Shown here: one piece after another, positions 46,820 to 60,791 of the stretch | Layout: every line of letters begins with the position of its first letter | Position numbering within the stretch: position 1 is the stretch's first letter | Source: Anisakis pegreffii | Taxonomy: Eukaryota; Nematoda; Chromadorea; Rhabditida; Anisakidae | Direction of reading: 5' to 3' | Length of the DNA: 64,000 nucleotides | Assembly (NCBI GenBank): GCA_035041965.1 | Contig: JAPYMA010002997.1 | Span: 1 to 64,000 of the forward strand | Program-made: the position numbers and the translations under genes | The notes under the pieces: model-generated | Told to the model about the DNA's origin: nothing | Database searches by the model: none | The model's input: the letters and a program-made list of their open reading frames with translations, nothing else

Positions 46820-49370
46820 GTTGATCTCAGCGCGATCTCAGCGCGTTCCTCCCTAAAAATACGAATCACTCGCAATAACACGACAATGTCCGCGATCAGT
46901 TATCACATTCGCGGACGTGCAACTGAAATGACTTGCAAATTCCGAACGTCCTTCTTTCTGAACAGCAAATAATTCCATCATTTGAAAATCTAATGAAGAA
47001 CATTACTATTACTTTGGAATGGTGACACTCAGTCAGGCTTGTAGAACATTATGCTCTGACACACAACAACACGTTTGCCATGGGTAAGCTAGCAAACACT
47101 GATAGTGAATCAATCATCTAGCTTCATGAATTAAATGGAAAACCAAGTATAACACTAACACAAATCACTTAAATCGATGACACATCCAATGGAGTGGTTT
47201 CTGCGTCGTCAAGTATAACGTTTGACGAATATGAGTGGGAGGCAGAAAATGATCATTATCGAAAGGTGATTAAACAAGAAAAGTTAACACCCAACTCACT
47301 CGATATCTATAACGATGAATCGTAAAAGAAGTGCGATATTGACGCAGAATATCCGTCAGAATCATGAGAAAGAACATCGTTCATTGGTTTGCTTGCCATA
47401 AACATATCTATTAAGACTTTTGCTTCGAAATTGATATCGTGAAATATTGTAGGATCGATTTAGCTGCAAAATGATAGCGTTCAACACGTATTAGCAAGAG
47501 CAACCGTTCCCTAGCTCATTCCTTCATATTTTTTAATGACTCTCATGTGGACATCTTTACGCACACCTCACCAATTTAATAGTATTATAAGCGTCATTTA
47601 ATTCCTTATCATTTCCTTTCTTATCATTTTGATATGAAGTAGGTAGTAATCAGATGAAGGGCGTCAACAGTACACTGTTCAGTGGCATACTTCAACTGCA
47701 GTTTTGCTGATGAATCTTCAACTTGTGAACGTGTGCAGACTTGAAATAATTTAAACAAGTAATATAATGTTAACAATATATTTGCACCCATTTCTGTGAT
47801 ACTTTCAATAGATTATTGTAGAAAACAAAGTATCAGTGTGGACAGCAGCAATTTTCGAGATTCAAGTGCATATTACGCTTGTGTTTGCATACACTTTCCA
47901 TCTATTGTTCATATTGATGAGTTTGCAAAAAGTTTGCTTAATTCGTTCACGTTGTTGATTAATCGGAACCCCTCTCATATGATGAGACGAAAGGACAGCG
48001 CAAAGCAACATCAGATTGTATGAAACGAAGATCTTGAACATTTAGTTTATTTATACGAACGACTCTTTATAAACTATACAAGCAAGAACGATCAACCTAT
48101 ATACTGAACCGCTGATAATGAGCTCACTGAAGTCATATAGTCTGGTATCAATGGTAAAAAGGACCACTGAGACATCCGAAAACATGAATTGTTAGAAAGC
48201 TTCAGCTCGGTTCATATGGCATTACTTTTCGAGCATCCTGAAACATCATGATCTGCAAAAACACATAACTTAACATGAAAGACATACGCAGAAGTATTGA
48301 CTGCAAGAATAAGAAGTCCTACAAATTTAGGAAATATCATCAGTTACATAATCTGTTAAGGCGATATTACGACGTATTGGAAGCATTCAGTTCAATTAAG
48401 TGAGTGCATTAGAACAAAGAGATACGCTAAAAACACCGTATGAAGATTGCAAATTATCAACATGAGAACGAAAGGAACTTTTGAAAAAAGTTTGACAATT
48501 CTAAGCATATGCATATTTATTGCACGGAAATGCAAGATGAAAAGAAATAAAAACATTTACAACAACTGAAAACATCGCAATTTTTACACGAAAATTCTTC
48601 ATGAGAAAGAACGAGAAACAAAAGAATTCAATTACGAAAACTCCAAATTCCATGAATAATTCATCAACACTTCATAATAACTCAATGAGTGCGCATATAC
48701 AAATACTTTCAAAAAAGTGGAAGCACGCATGCAATAGCGAATTTACCTTAAAACATGAAAAAGTTTCAGAAAACGACATTTAATCAGCATATTTTTTCGA
48801 CGCTGACGTTGGTTTAAATTTATTGACAAATTTTGCTAGATCATTTTTTAAGCTACAGTCTTCATTTATATTCATATATATCGCCTCGAAAAGACTGTCA
48901 AAATGGTGCATCTCGATATCGACAACTTTTGTTGACGAGCCAATTGATTCGGAGATTTTCGAGGCACTCTCGGGAAACCACTGCCTAAAAACAAGATGGA
49001 TTAGTGAGAAAAATGAAACAATTTGAAGGAGACAGACTCAGTGGAATAACTTGAATACATTTTTTGATAATTACGATACCCATCCATTCTTTCAACATGA
49101 CTATTCGACTGAAGCATAAAATATGGAGACATGTATTAATCAGTTTTCATCAAGAAATAAAGGCGAACACTTTATATCAAAATCTGCGAAAATACAATCA
49201 GTTCTATCAGCAAAACTGAATGCTGAGCAATATGCTCTCTGAAAATTAAAAGATCTAAGAGATCAGTTGAAGGGAATAACCTCAATCGATCACTCAAATT
49301 TGTTTTTGCCGTCAATTTTGCAGTGATATTCAACCAGAATGCATATTTTAGCAGTATATCAGCGGCTCTG
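46820..49370. other. Mostly non-coding stretch
   Basis: Short plus-strand frames at 47796-48023, 48601-48783 and 48823-49026 have no good splice borders. They are AT-rich and low-information. I support no gene here. Confidence 0.4.
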
Positions 49371-49377
49371 CATGTAC

Positions 49378-50969
49378 CATTCTCAACACCAGTTAAATCA
49401 TCGTCATCGTCATTTGCGATTGTATTTGCTAATGTTAACGAACCAATCTGCAACGTTCGCCTCGGTCGTATACTCACACCATACGTGAGACCATTTCGGA
49501 TTCCAACCTTGAAGATGAAAATTCCGATCATTTAACCACTTTTAGACGATGATTGATATTTCTGCTGGACAAAAACCATTCTGAATGAACCAATCACAGC
49601 CAACTTACATCTATCTTAAAGAACACAACTCAAAGGACAATATTCTTCATTGATTCGAGCGAATCATCGAATCAATAAGTAAGAAACTTATCCATAAGCT
49701 CAGTGTACTGAATGTTATTCTGTTATCCGTTCTGATGAGCGGACAGGTCCACTTAGAGTGAGTATCAAATGATTAGTTCAGATAAGCTTATTATTATGAT
49801 GACTACAATTGAATTTATAAAGATTTCATTGTGTTTTCAATTGTTTCTATGTTCAGTTGCAAAATTTACTCATAGCAACTTGTTAAATTTAAAATAGACT
49901 GCAGAACGTATTCAACAATGATATGGAACATGTTGAATGATGCTTCTTCCAGTGTATCGTAATTTATGGGAACGAAGCATCGACAATCCATAATGTTTTC
50001 ATCGCAAATAAAGAACATGAAAAATGATGATGCGTTGATATCATTGCTCTCACGGGATTAATTTTTACTCGTATTGCAACTGCTCATGATAAATTCGCAA
50101 CATATTGAAAACACGACTAGTGCAAAGTGCTCAGTTTGGGTCTTGAAATTCGAAATTGCTTTTTAAACGTCACTCAATATGTGATGATTACCATTTGCAC
50201 CGATTTATACTTGCTGTCTTGGTTGCTTTCTATGTATTGGCTTTATTATTAGTATTGTTGTTGTTTCTATTAAAATTACCAATAAAACTATAGTCACCTT
50301 CATTATCACTCTTATCTTATCATCATTATCACTGAAGTCATTAATATCTTGTGACTGTTAGCACCATTGTTGATGGTACTACAACACCGAAAAAAAAGGT
50401 AAACAAAAGCTAGATTCATAGACATTCACATTAATCATACAAGACCATCAGGCATTATAATACCTCAGCGAGTTTCTTCTCATGTGCGATGCTCTTCTGA
50501 AGTGGAATCGGCGGACTGAACGCCAGGCGTGAGAAACCTTTTCGATTTCTGAGTGCGCGTATTTCAAACAAACGATTCAATAGCCATGAATGGTGCTTCT
50601 GAGTGCTCGACATGAATCGTAGATCGCTTTCAATTGCACAAATCGCATTTGCAAATGTACTGAAAACAGACTGCTCGTTCAAATCAAACTCATTGATTAA
50701 ATAAGCAATTAAGGAAGCGATTATGATAAAGATTAAAATACATACACCTGCATGACTATCAACCTGTATCATATAAGATACTTACCCAGCAGATAAAAAA
50801 GTGATGAAATTGACACATCCATACTTGAATACAGTTTGTTGGTTCAAATGGCAATGATGCATGATGAGAGTTGATACTAACGAGTCGATCATTGCTGACT
50901 GTTGTGTTGCCAGCGGAAAAGTGCCGACAATAATGGGCGATTGAAGATCCTTCTCTCCAGCCTCATCGT
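49378..50969 (-). CDS. Exons of an unidentified protein, partial
   Basis: Exons 50786-50969 (GATTCAG acceptor, GTAAGT donor) and 50464-50659 (TTTTCAG acceptor, GTATTA donor) join in phase with a 126-base intron. A third, weaker exon at 49378-49447 (TTGCAG acceptor, GTACAT donor) also fits the phase. The peptide starts with DEAGEKDLQSPIIVGTFPLA, continues with MIDSLVSTLIMHHCHLNQQT and VFKYGCVNFITFLSAG, then CAIESDLRFMSSTQKHHSWL and LNRLFEIRALRNRKGFSRLA, and possibly IGSLTLANTIANDDDDDLTG. The helix-rich, repeat-like character would suit an armadillo/HEAT-type solenoid, but that is a guess. The start and end of the gene are not found. Confidence 0.55.
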
Positions 50970-51944
50970 CTGAATCAAGAACTAGTCATGAATGAAGAAC
51001 GCTTATAAAAGACTCAAAACAATAACGGAGTGCTGATCAGATTCACAGCATACAAGTGAAATGATCAACGTCCCTTACTGATATGTAACAATTAAAATTG
51101 AAATTCTTGAGGGCTGTTTAGGTTTTCCAAAACAATTACAGCAAATATTATAACAGATGCAACACTTTGCTTCACACTGAACTGATTTGGAAGTAATTTC
51201 CGCAGAATTTGAGAAATTTACTATGCTGCACGAACGCATTGATCCAAGAGGATTGCTTCATTCATCAACAAAGATGCATCACTTGGTTCAGAGCTAACAA
51301 AGCTATCTATTCAAAATGCAGTTGAAATTTGCGAAGATCTATGACCAATAAAGATTGTTGCAATTTTCACACAAGAACACTTAAAGCTGTAACGAAACAA
51401 ATGCACTGAACATTCAGCTATCTATATCAGGATGGGTAATTTGTTCGTAAGAGCAATGGCATATCCAGAAAGTCCATTAAAAGAGTCCTTCCCGTCCCCT
51501 ATCGACAATATCGAATATTTGCAGACAAACAACAAACAAATGGATGTATATGTGAGTAACACAAACGAAAATTGTGTTTTTGCGTTCATTTGACTTCGTT
51601 AAAACAATAAATCTTCTGAGTTTCTGTGGTGTTGAAAGATGGATTTCACTCAACCGCTCGTACGCTCATAGATGAGTAAAATAAGCCTAGCATGTAAGCA
51701 ATGTACTTAATATTCCAATAATTTGCTATATTTCAATTCAAATAGAGTTTTGGTACATTTCAATTCTTACACATGCTCAATAGGCATTTCTTGTGGATGT
51801 TCAGCAACAGTATAGTTCAATATTCTCTTACACCGCACCTGTATAATAGTAAATTATGTGCTGTTCCAATAGGAAAAGGTAGCGACTATCATTGCAACAT
51901 TATGATATAGCATTACATAAGATTATAGCAAAATGAAATCAAGG

Positions 51945-52226
51945 CTACTGGAAAAATGTGGGAATTAGGTGATTGCCTTCGATTGGTTTTCTGAGCACAA
52001 GTGGATTTTGTGCATCATTGATGAGCGCTTTATCGCCGAAGAGTAGTTTAGCCGGCAATGGAGGCTGTCGTTTTCGTGTTAAAACCGGAAAAAGAGTGCC
52101 GAAATCGGCTTGATAAGCCTCCACTCGTTTCCCTTCACTTTTACGCAATCGTCTCGCATAATCCTGCAATATCTCAAGCATCACTGTCAAATTCGTTAAT
52201 GCATGACAGCATAAACCTCTTTACGA
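51945..52226 (-). CDS. Last exon of an unidentified protein
   Basis: An open frame ends at a TAG at 51945-51947. It contains NLTVMLEILQDYARRLRKSE, GKRVEAYQADFGTLFPVLTR, KRQPPLPAKLLFGDKALIND and the end RKPIEGNHLIPTFFQ. Composition is strongly protein-like. The exon may begin at the TTGCAG at about 52166 or further upstream, since the helix reads smoothly through it; an AAAG site near 52226 would be the limit. It lies upstream of the exons at 50.5-51.0 kb but has its own stop, so it is a different gene. No domain recognised. Confidence 0.5.
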
Positions 52227-53309
52227 CCGTCATAATACCAATCTATCAACAGTAAATCACCAATCTCATCATGACCATATTGATGGTGCCCACTTATCAA
52301 CAACAAATACCACAAATGACATCCTCGTAACTTTTTCTCTCCATGAATATGTGTCAGCTTGAAAAACCGTCAGAGAACCTCAAATTTAGGACTTTTTTGG
52401 GTTTTTTTGGTTGATAAATGAATATGAGTGCAAGCAATGAGCATACTGCTATACAACGCCTATTGCGCGGTTCGATAATGCATGATAACTGTAATTCATT
52501 AAGAAGGATACTGTGGTAACACAGTTTAAAGATTCCGAACCAATAGAGCTGAGTCCGAATAAGATGACCAATATGATGCCACAATAAAAACTAATTTTTT
52601 TCGACGCGAAGCTAGGATATTAAATACTAATGCTCTTACTTATGATATCAAAATATATCCTGTGATATTAAAAAGATATTAAAAATAAGAAAAGAGAAAA
52701 TAAATACAAATAAAATTCAAGAAAAATAGATAAAATGATATTAAAATATAAACCCTTCCTATTCATGTATTCATAGCTTGACATTAAACTGATATTAAGG
52801 AAAATGAGAAGATTTTAATACCGTTTTCTCCATTACATGATCCGTATGAAGCATAGAATTTCAATTGTCATTTTAAAAAATTCGAACATAAAATGATATT
52901 ATGAACATGTTAGTGCTGTCAAGAAAAGTCATAAACTCAGAACTGAAATCATAAAAGATTGAAAAATGAAACACATAAATAATATTGATGACAGTAATGA
53001 CTGCGATGATGATAGACTACGATCGTGGAAATCGAGTGAAATAAACCAAATGCGCTATTTCAACGATTTCCGAGAACCACATCAAACATTGAACTCCATC
53101 GAAATCAGCTCAAAAACATAAACTCGAAAAAAAATTTTATGAGTTTGAATGCTAGAGCTGTACTGTTACGATAATACCACTATATTTCAAACATTTCATC
53201 ATGACACTGTTAATGCTACTGAAATTATCACTAAAATAATATCACGTCGACACTGTTACTGAAGCAACCTATCATATTACATTCTGCCAATACTGCATAT
53301 CACATGCTA

Positions 53310-53440
53310 GTGTCGTGCGGGGGCCGGGGGTCTCGCACCCAACTTTTTTTTTCACCCGACAACGTTTTCGGGGTCCCCGACTGCAAAATTTCGTTCATCC
53401 CCGATTCTCACCATCTCTGACATTTTTCCGTCCCTGCAGC
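53310..53440. repeat. Isolated GC-rich patch
   Basis: About 130 bases with CGTGCGGGGGCCGGGGGTCT, a poly-T run, then CGTTTTCGGGGTCCCCGACT and CCCCGATTC. Composition is sharply different from the flanks, suggesting a fragment of an inserted repeat. No frame or RNA gene recognised. Confidence 0.5.
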
Positions 53441-55659
53441 ATACTATCACATGCAATGGTATCATATTTATCGATATGATTGTATCATAATATTTTCAAA
53501 ACTTTTGATCATGGTTGTAGACTCGAACAGTCATGACTTGAATACATCCAAAGAAGATAAATAACTTGAGTTATTCATTTATCTTCATTCAGTTACATTA
53601 AGTTTGCGAATCTCTTAATTCATCGCGATTCGTATTTGGTATCGTGCAATTATCAAAATAATAAGTAATTTAAGACGCCTTCCTTCAACAATTTGCTGTG
53701 AAATTTGATGTGAAACAATTTTCAAACAGCTAATTGAGAGAAGTTTATTTTCGGAGACATTTCAAAAAACATGAGATACTGATTTGAAGCCTGCAATTAC
53801 GACTGTAATACACTGCTACCAAAACCAATTTCATGTTGAAACGAAGAAAACTTTAGTCCAAATTAAGAGGAAAATTGGCTTAGAGGATAGCGTGTAGAGT
53901 TTTCCAGTTAAGAAAGTTCATTTTCTATGATTGCACGTAAAAATGAGAGCGCAATATTTTGAAACGACTTCTAATTAATATTAATCACGGAACGTAGGAA
54001 ATGAAACATGCATGAGTTTCATTATTCTACTGGAATTCTTTCATTGGCCTCTGTGAAATTTCCACGCGTCCGATGCTTGAGGCAATTGATATTCGAAGAA
54101 AAAAATCACATTTTCTCCCCAACTATAGCGTCACAATTCGTTACAATAAATTTTCGCTGAATGCTGACGTTGTTTCGTGGCAATGGAAAAATGATGATGA
54201 ACTCAACATCGACATGGGCAAAATTTCTTAAACAATTACGAACGATCCAATTCACTCAACATGATCAGATCCCTGATCCGAATCATAAAAATTCAAAACT
54301 TTTCTACAAAACTCTTTCACATCCCACAAATATGTTTCATTCGTATTGCCTCCTCGTGAATTGAATATATGAAAAACTCACTTAGTTCCTGTCATCTTCA
54401 GTTGAATTCAATTCCGCTGTTCAATTCTGTTTGTTTAGTGTTTCGAATTTGTCACAAACACCAGAAACTCATTCCAGTCACATTCCAATTATCAAAACTT
54501 ATTCAGTGCACTCAATATTGCTTTGAGTTGTTTGAAAAGACATAATTTTGCGAACATATTTGACGGATTCGACAGACTTTGACATTTCAGTCAAGTAAAT
54601 CTGTTTCATCCAGCACTAAACCATCATCATCGAGCTGTGTTCATGCACATCGAAGCATAAAAACTACCATTTAAAGTTTCTCTAGTGACCACTAAAAAAT
54701 GACAAGCGACACACCACTTTGAAATGAGTTTATGCTATGAACTGGAATGTGAGCAGTTCAACGGTTACATTATAATTAAATCGTATACTCCGTATCAGCA
54801 GAGTTGTTCTTAACCAGAACTGGTTGACACTCCGTGATTCATTGAAAGCTGAAAGTCCAGGACACAAAAAATGTAAAAATAATACATAACGCAGCACTGC
54901 ATCATAAATTTGCAATAGAATGCTTTCTTTCAACATCAGATCGCTCAACTCCAGATATCAGTAACTAAACTCTCTAATCATGTTCTTTTGTAGAGTACTG
55001 CATGAAAACGATTCAATGGATCTGAATCACTTTTTGCGTTTTAGAGATTCTCGTTGCAGCATTGACTACGCCATCACATTACTCATTACAGTGCTGTAAT
55101 TATAGATTACAATTTACAAATCTATCCAACATCGGCACGTAAACGTACGATGATAATTCGTTGCATACGGATTTTGAAATGATCCGTCATAGTGCTGTAC
55201 GATGCATATGCGTAAATTTAACACGAAATTCAATGGCGGTCTGTAATTGCGGCGATGTCTATGAAACATAGTCACAATTGGATTAAAAGCGCATACACGT
55301 TGTCGTGTACGAATACATTTACTATCAGCAGTGCTATAAGAGGATAACCATAGCAATAGGTGTTTGGTGAGGCGATGATGCGTTTCATGAAATGGGATGT
55401 GAAACATCCGAAAGCAGCAGTCATCTCTCAAACCACATTCATATTTAGTTTTGAATCGTTTTCAAATCTTTCATTCAATTCAAAATTCAATTCATTTTGA
55501 AGTAACCGAGCAGCACGGTAACAGAAAGCACAATTTGTCATCACACAGCTATTTATGTCCCATAATACACATGGTGTCTCATACCTTCCTCGTTCCAGGC
55601 AATTTATAGAATCTTTTCATGGTAAGCAAATTGGAACTCAACTAGTTCGTATTAGGATT

Positions 55660-55850
55660 GTGTCATGGATTCCCGATCACTTCCGAGGTTTCGGGGACCC
55701 TTGACCCTATCCCTATCCTCTGGGGCCCACAGCACTTATGACGTCTTAGAAACCTTCGAGTTCGGGGTTGCAGGGGTTGATTTCGTCCTTAAGGTTGCCT
55801 CGAGGGCCCCCAGGCAATTCCTAGGTTCTGACGGCCCTCAACTGCACTCC
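55660..55850. repeat. GC-richer patch with a relative at 63480-63580
   Basis: GAGGTTTCGGGGACCCTTGA, CCTATCCCTATCCTC and AACCTTCGAGTTCGGGG correspond to AAGGTTTCGGAAACAACCCT, CCTACCCTCT and AAACCTTGAAGCTCGAATTC near 63495-63580. This looks like two worn copies of a dispersed repeat. The 123-codon plus-strand frame across the first copy is probably not a gene. Confidence 0.45.
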
Positions 55851-58629
55851 CTATTGTTAACTGCCAGTACTCTTGCTAATAATATGAGGGAGCATTTCTG
55901 GACAAACTTAAAAAACACAAATCTACAACTAATAACAATTTATATACCCTATCGCCCATTCCATCTTCAAATTTATGATTCAATCAAATTAAAATGTTTT
56001 TTAAGAGTCCGTACGCATACACGAAGGCTAAATTAGAACAGATGAGCGCAAACTGATCGCAAACAGAAAAGTCAAAAGAAATCATTTGAGTGAAAATTGA
56101 ATTCGGAAAGAGAGGAGCAAATAAAAGTGGTCTCATAAATGAGATGAAACTGTGTGATTCATTTCAACTGGTTGAACAGACTCCTCAATCCTTTTGAATT
56201 GCACCAACGGATAAGCCTATATGGATACGTGTATTGTGGATATATATAAAATAAGTGAATAGATGAATACAAATCATATCGCGAAGCTTCTGACGAACAA
56301 AACAAAAATTGTTCGCTACACTGCAATCAATCAATTTTTATAAGTAATATTTAGGAAATTTCAAAAAAAGAAAAAAATTTATGGCAACGAAAATCGAGAA
56401 TCGAGCCAAATCAAAGAAAAGTCGATGTGAAAACGCCCCATTTTTACATTTATCGTAAACAACAACAATGAGTTGAATTGTTGACGGAGACTTATGAGAG
56501 GGGATATTTATTTCGGTGATGGTTTTTTCTTTAGAAATGATGGATCTGGGATTGTTGGTTCAATTTGAAAATTTTCGACTTTTCATGCGGATATTTTTGG
56601 GAGTGAGAACGTTGAATGCACAAAGCGAGAGTGCACTACATTCATCAAAGTAATGTGTGCAGCACATCAGTTACTCAAACGCTTGTCAATATTAAACACA
56701 AATACAGAAAGTATGCGGCACATCAATAGGAATGTGTGCCCGCCGTTCTCGTCCGACAATTTGCCATTTCAAAAATGTTCGAAAATTTTCAAAATTTCCA
56801 GTTCTTTAGCTGAAAGTCAATGCACCCAAAACGACTGAAACAAAACAGTGGTGGAGTAGGAATACGGGTGATTTATTATCAGAATTGCATCCATCCTTGT
56901 TCTGCGCCTTTTTCCTTAGAGCGGTTGCAAATATTTCATTTTGAGTAAGATCAAAGCTTACGATAAAGATTCAAAAATGAATATAAATTTCTTTCTGACG
57001 GTGAATAGGTGTGCTATAACTTTAGAGCAGTATTGTTTGAGGATTTACGACATCAAGTCAGTATCCAAGTCAGTCACTTACAAATCACTCGAACGAGCGA
57101 TTTGCAGTGCTCATTTGCTTCGTGTCAATTCTTAAGAATTATCCCAGTTCCATCATAAATTCAGTTGATTTGTGAGAATGCGAATTATCTGCAACATATC
57201 TGCGGAGTGAAAATAACAACCGTTCAAAAGAAAAGTCAAAAGTTATATGAGCAAAGTAAAAAGTAACGAAATTAAAATGTGTACTTGCAAACTAATACTA
57301 GAGAAGGCAGGATTATACGTATAGGAAACAGAAATGACGAATATTTAAATAAGCTATCAATAACAAGATTCCAGCCTAAAAACTTCATCTCCATTCATTA
57401 TTCGTCAAAAAGTAATGAATTATTCATAGCAATTAGGCAGACTCAAGTTGGTGTTAATTTCGAGAATTCGTCAACCATGATAGAGCAGATATTATCTGCC
57501 AGAAGGATAATTACTTGATGTTTGTTAGGTGATGCATATGTTCGAGCATATTTTAACTCTTCTATTGCACTCCTCTATTACTGAGTTGTCAGTCACTCTA
57601 TTTAGGTAGATGATTCAATTATATTTCATTCCCTATCCTCAAGCCTCATCCAAGTGGTCAGAGTGCAGCTTGAATATACACCCATCACATCCGGCAAACA
57701 TACACACGTAAGTCAACTATCGCCCTTTGAAAGACTGATATTTAGCGGCTGGTTTCACTATATCAGAACTCAAAATCCCTTGTCCAAGGCAACTTCACTC
57801 ACAAATTTCATATAATGTCATAGCTATTTTGTAACGAATCTTAGCCTTAGACCAACAATAATTCACTGTAAAACCAATAATGTTTTCTACGATTGTAGAA
57901 ATTGACTAAATGCAAACAAGGTTTTTCAGGTTTTAGTGGTTTTGTACACTGATAATGAGCAATACTTCTGATATCTCAAATCTCACAAAATAATGAACAG
58001 CGAAAATGTATCAGTACAACATGAAATAATCTAGAAAAACTCAATATGATAAATTTATTCCTCCGACAAAATAGGTCGAATTTGAGATATCATTTCATTC
58101 CCATCATTATTACTGCAATCGCCATAGTAATCAGCAGGATTTTACGTGATAATCAGCTAATAGTCAACAAAATGTTTTTGTTGTCTGCTGCATAACAGAT
58201 ACGAAGATGATGATAATAAACAAGGAGGAGTCAGTGTGAAAGGATAGCTTATCCCGTTGGTGCATCATGCATCATGCACGGATGAATGGGCGGGCTTATT
58301 AGGCGCAGGATATATGGCGTCGATGCTGTTGCGCACCTCAGAACGATCAACCTAAGCCAGCAGCAACCAACACGATCCTAGTTTCATATTTCGCCCCGAC
58401 CGGTTGCCGGTGTCTTCCAAACCATTTTCATTCATTCACTCAACCGTTCAGCTGGTTTACAACACATCGCTCGGTATTTGGCTAAATTTCGAGAAATTTT
58501 TATTCATTGTGATATTCCGTCTTTTAAATTAGATCTGAGTCTATACAATTAAATTTTCGATAACTTTCAACGAATCGCAGGCAGCTATCAGCCTATAATT
58601 CGTACTGTTACTATGTGCTGTCCCAATCG

Positions 58630-58818
58630 ATGATGTCTGCTTTCGTTGCATTCACCATGACCAATCAGAGCTGTATTGAAATCGTGCGAACAGCTTTTAT
58701 TATTGACCCACTTTTGCAAAATACCCCAATTTGCGTTGTTTCTGATAGAATATGTTCAACTTTCGAGCGGTACGATGACCTCAGTGCCTTATTACAGTCA
58801 GTACAGTTACCAGAATAA
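58630..58818 (+). CDS. Possible small exon or gene
   Basis: ATG-initiated 62-codon frame to a TAA: MMSAFVAFTMTNQSCIEIVR, then TAFIIDPLLQNTPICVVSDR and a final QSVQLPE. Composition is protein-like, but neither a promoter nor splice borders are evident. Function unknown. Confidence 0.3.
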   Translation: MMSAFVAFTMTNQSCIEIVRTAFIIDPLLQNTPICVVSDRICSTFERYDDLSALLQSVQLPE

Positions 58819-59486
58819 TTTACAGTGAGTGCTCTCACTGAAATATCCTAGAAAAACATTCCCAGATTACGTTTATTTCGACAATCACATTCACCCTGTA
58901 ACTTGTTGTCGTTCAACTGAAAAATAAAATCATATACTTCATTGACAACGGAATGGATACTACGCCTCAGGTTTCATTTCCGATCGTGTCACTTACGTTA
59001 AGTCCAGTGTATCTCAACCAACAAATATCGTCCATTCCGCCTCACATCGAATATCCCTCTACTATCCCAGTTTATTTCTTCAATCGTTTAAGCTTCTCAC
59101 CCGATTCTGTCTCATATTCACCTTCCCTCTGAATAAACCATAAGTGAATGCGCCAATAATCTAATCGCACTAAGTTCACCTAATAAATAACGACCAAAGA
59201 TGCTTAAATCACTGCAGCAACGATCGCACATCCGTAATCAACATCATAATCACATATAATATCATTAACATTCTAATACATCAAATCCTCACTAAATTCT
59301 CTTTCGTCCAAACCAGGAACAACATTGGAACTAAAATAAATAAGAATTGAAATAATAAACGAGAAGGAACAATTTGAGGGTATCTGTATCCGTTACTTGC
59401 TGAAATCGATACCAATAGGGGATGGGGACGAGAATATTGATGGAAGATAGGAGGAACCTTGATAGATCAAACCATTGTTTGATCGA

Positions 59487-59675
59487 TCAGTCTGATAGAA
59501 TGTTTTCTGAAATCATATGAAGTAGAGGAAAATGATGCAATTCGTAGAAGTGGAACTGAGATTCGAAAGCTGAAGGTGTGGTGAGTTCAGCTTGGTGATA
59601 AGACGATATAAAGGCGTTACCACCTGCTCCGGCAATGGTAAGCAATCGATAGGCACAATCTACTTCCATAACCAC
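59487..59675 (-). CDS. Possible exon, unidentified
   Basis: Open minus-strand frame with YRLLTIAGAGGNAFISSYHQ and AELTTPSAFESQF. Protein-like over about 45 codons, but no clear acceptor. Weak. Confidence 0.25.
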   Translation of the reverse strand: MVMEVDCAYRLLTIAGAGGNAFISSYHQAELTTPSAFESQFHFYELHHFPLLHMISENILSD

Positions 59676-60077
59676 GGAGGTGATGTTTGATGGAAATTAT
59701 TCATATCCTTTTCCGCTGTAATTGCACCATTCTCTAACAGGTTATTACCAGATGATTCACTTCCGAGTCTTCATCGATCTCATCGTATCCGTCGGTTTTT
59801 CATCCGAAAACCCCGATAATAACAGACATAATACGCCTAAATCCTAAGCCCGTAGATCCCGTCTGTAGCAGCTTTGAGCATCTTAGTAGCTACATCCCGT
59901 AATCCCGTATGCAACGTATGAAATCGTCTGCTTTTTCTTATTTATCTGATGCATGATCTTTGCATCCGACATCCGGATATGAATATTTAATAATCTTGGC
60001 GAATGATAGGCTCAGATCTGGTGATGAGTTCCTGATATATTCAAAATTATTTGACTCTTGATAATTTATATTCGATG

Positions 60078-60257
60078 ACTGCGATAAAAAATCACCAATT
60101 TGAACCCATCACACAACATTTTAAGCTGTCGAGCAAAGAGCTCGAAATGACCTCAATCCGTTGTTTGCGACATTCCCTCTATCAGGGAACGCTAAAAGAA
60201 GCATTCGATCTCACAATAGAACCAAACAGATATCAGCAACGGAATGTAATGGATTGA
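60078..60257 (+). CDS. Possible small coding frame
   Basis: ATG-initiated frame, 59 codons: MTAIKNHQFEPITQHFKLSS, then LRHSLYQGTLKEAFDLTIEP and a polar end. No splice borders identified, no family recognised. Weak. Confidence 0.25.
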   Translation, partial: TAIKNHQFEPITQHFKLSSKELEMTSIRCLRHSLYQGTLKEAFDLTIEPNRYQQRNVMD

Positions 60258-60791
60258 AGTGACTCATTCAACTCATTTCGTTTGCATTCTTCCTTGTTTC
60301 AGCACTCCACATGTAAATTGAGTAAAGCAGCACACAACCAAAATCTCAAATCGTCGTCGAATTGCCATGCTCATCTGATATTATATGTCAATCAATAGTT
60401 CAGAAATGACTATAATAACAGTTATAAACCGCAAGGAAACACTCGAAACAAATCAAATTACTGAACGTAAACCAAATCAAACAATACAAATCGTTCATTG
60501 TCAGTTCGTTGCTTTCATTCGTGGTCATCACATCCGTTAGCACACGATGTTGAAAGTTAATGAACCAAAATGATGACATCAAATTCCGTCTGCTCACAAT
60601 TTACGAACTGAATGATCCAAGCAAAAGAGTTTCGCTGCCAATCGAGATTCATCGAAGATGGAAGAAAAAATGTGTTATACCTCATCACATTCACGGTTTT
60701 GCCTCTCTGCTCTTTTGATTAATGTTCTCAGAAAATAATTTCATTATTACATCTGCTCTTATTTCTGTTGATGTTATTCTATGAACTGAAA

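Larger units (their letters stand above)
52590..58610. other. Long gene-poor stretch
   Basis: Apart from the patches listed separately I find no supported exon. Frames at 54013-54231, 54161-54364, 56653-56838, 56941-57135 and 57279-57518 (plus) and 54730-54948 and 55114-55431 (minus) are open but lack splice borders I trust. A degenerate ACT/ATC triplet tract lies at about 53170-53270. Confidence 0.4.

Noticed and set aside
54013..54231. Open plus-strand frame with VVSWQWKNDDELNIDMGKIS, like an Ig strand
   Set aside because: Only one Trp-containing strand, no cysteines, no splice acceptor; likely chance.
55665..56036. 123-codon plus-strand frame
   Set aside because: It overlaps a dispersed-repeat patch with a relative at 63.5 kb, and the second half is AT-rich without coding character.
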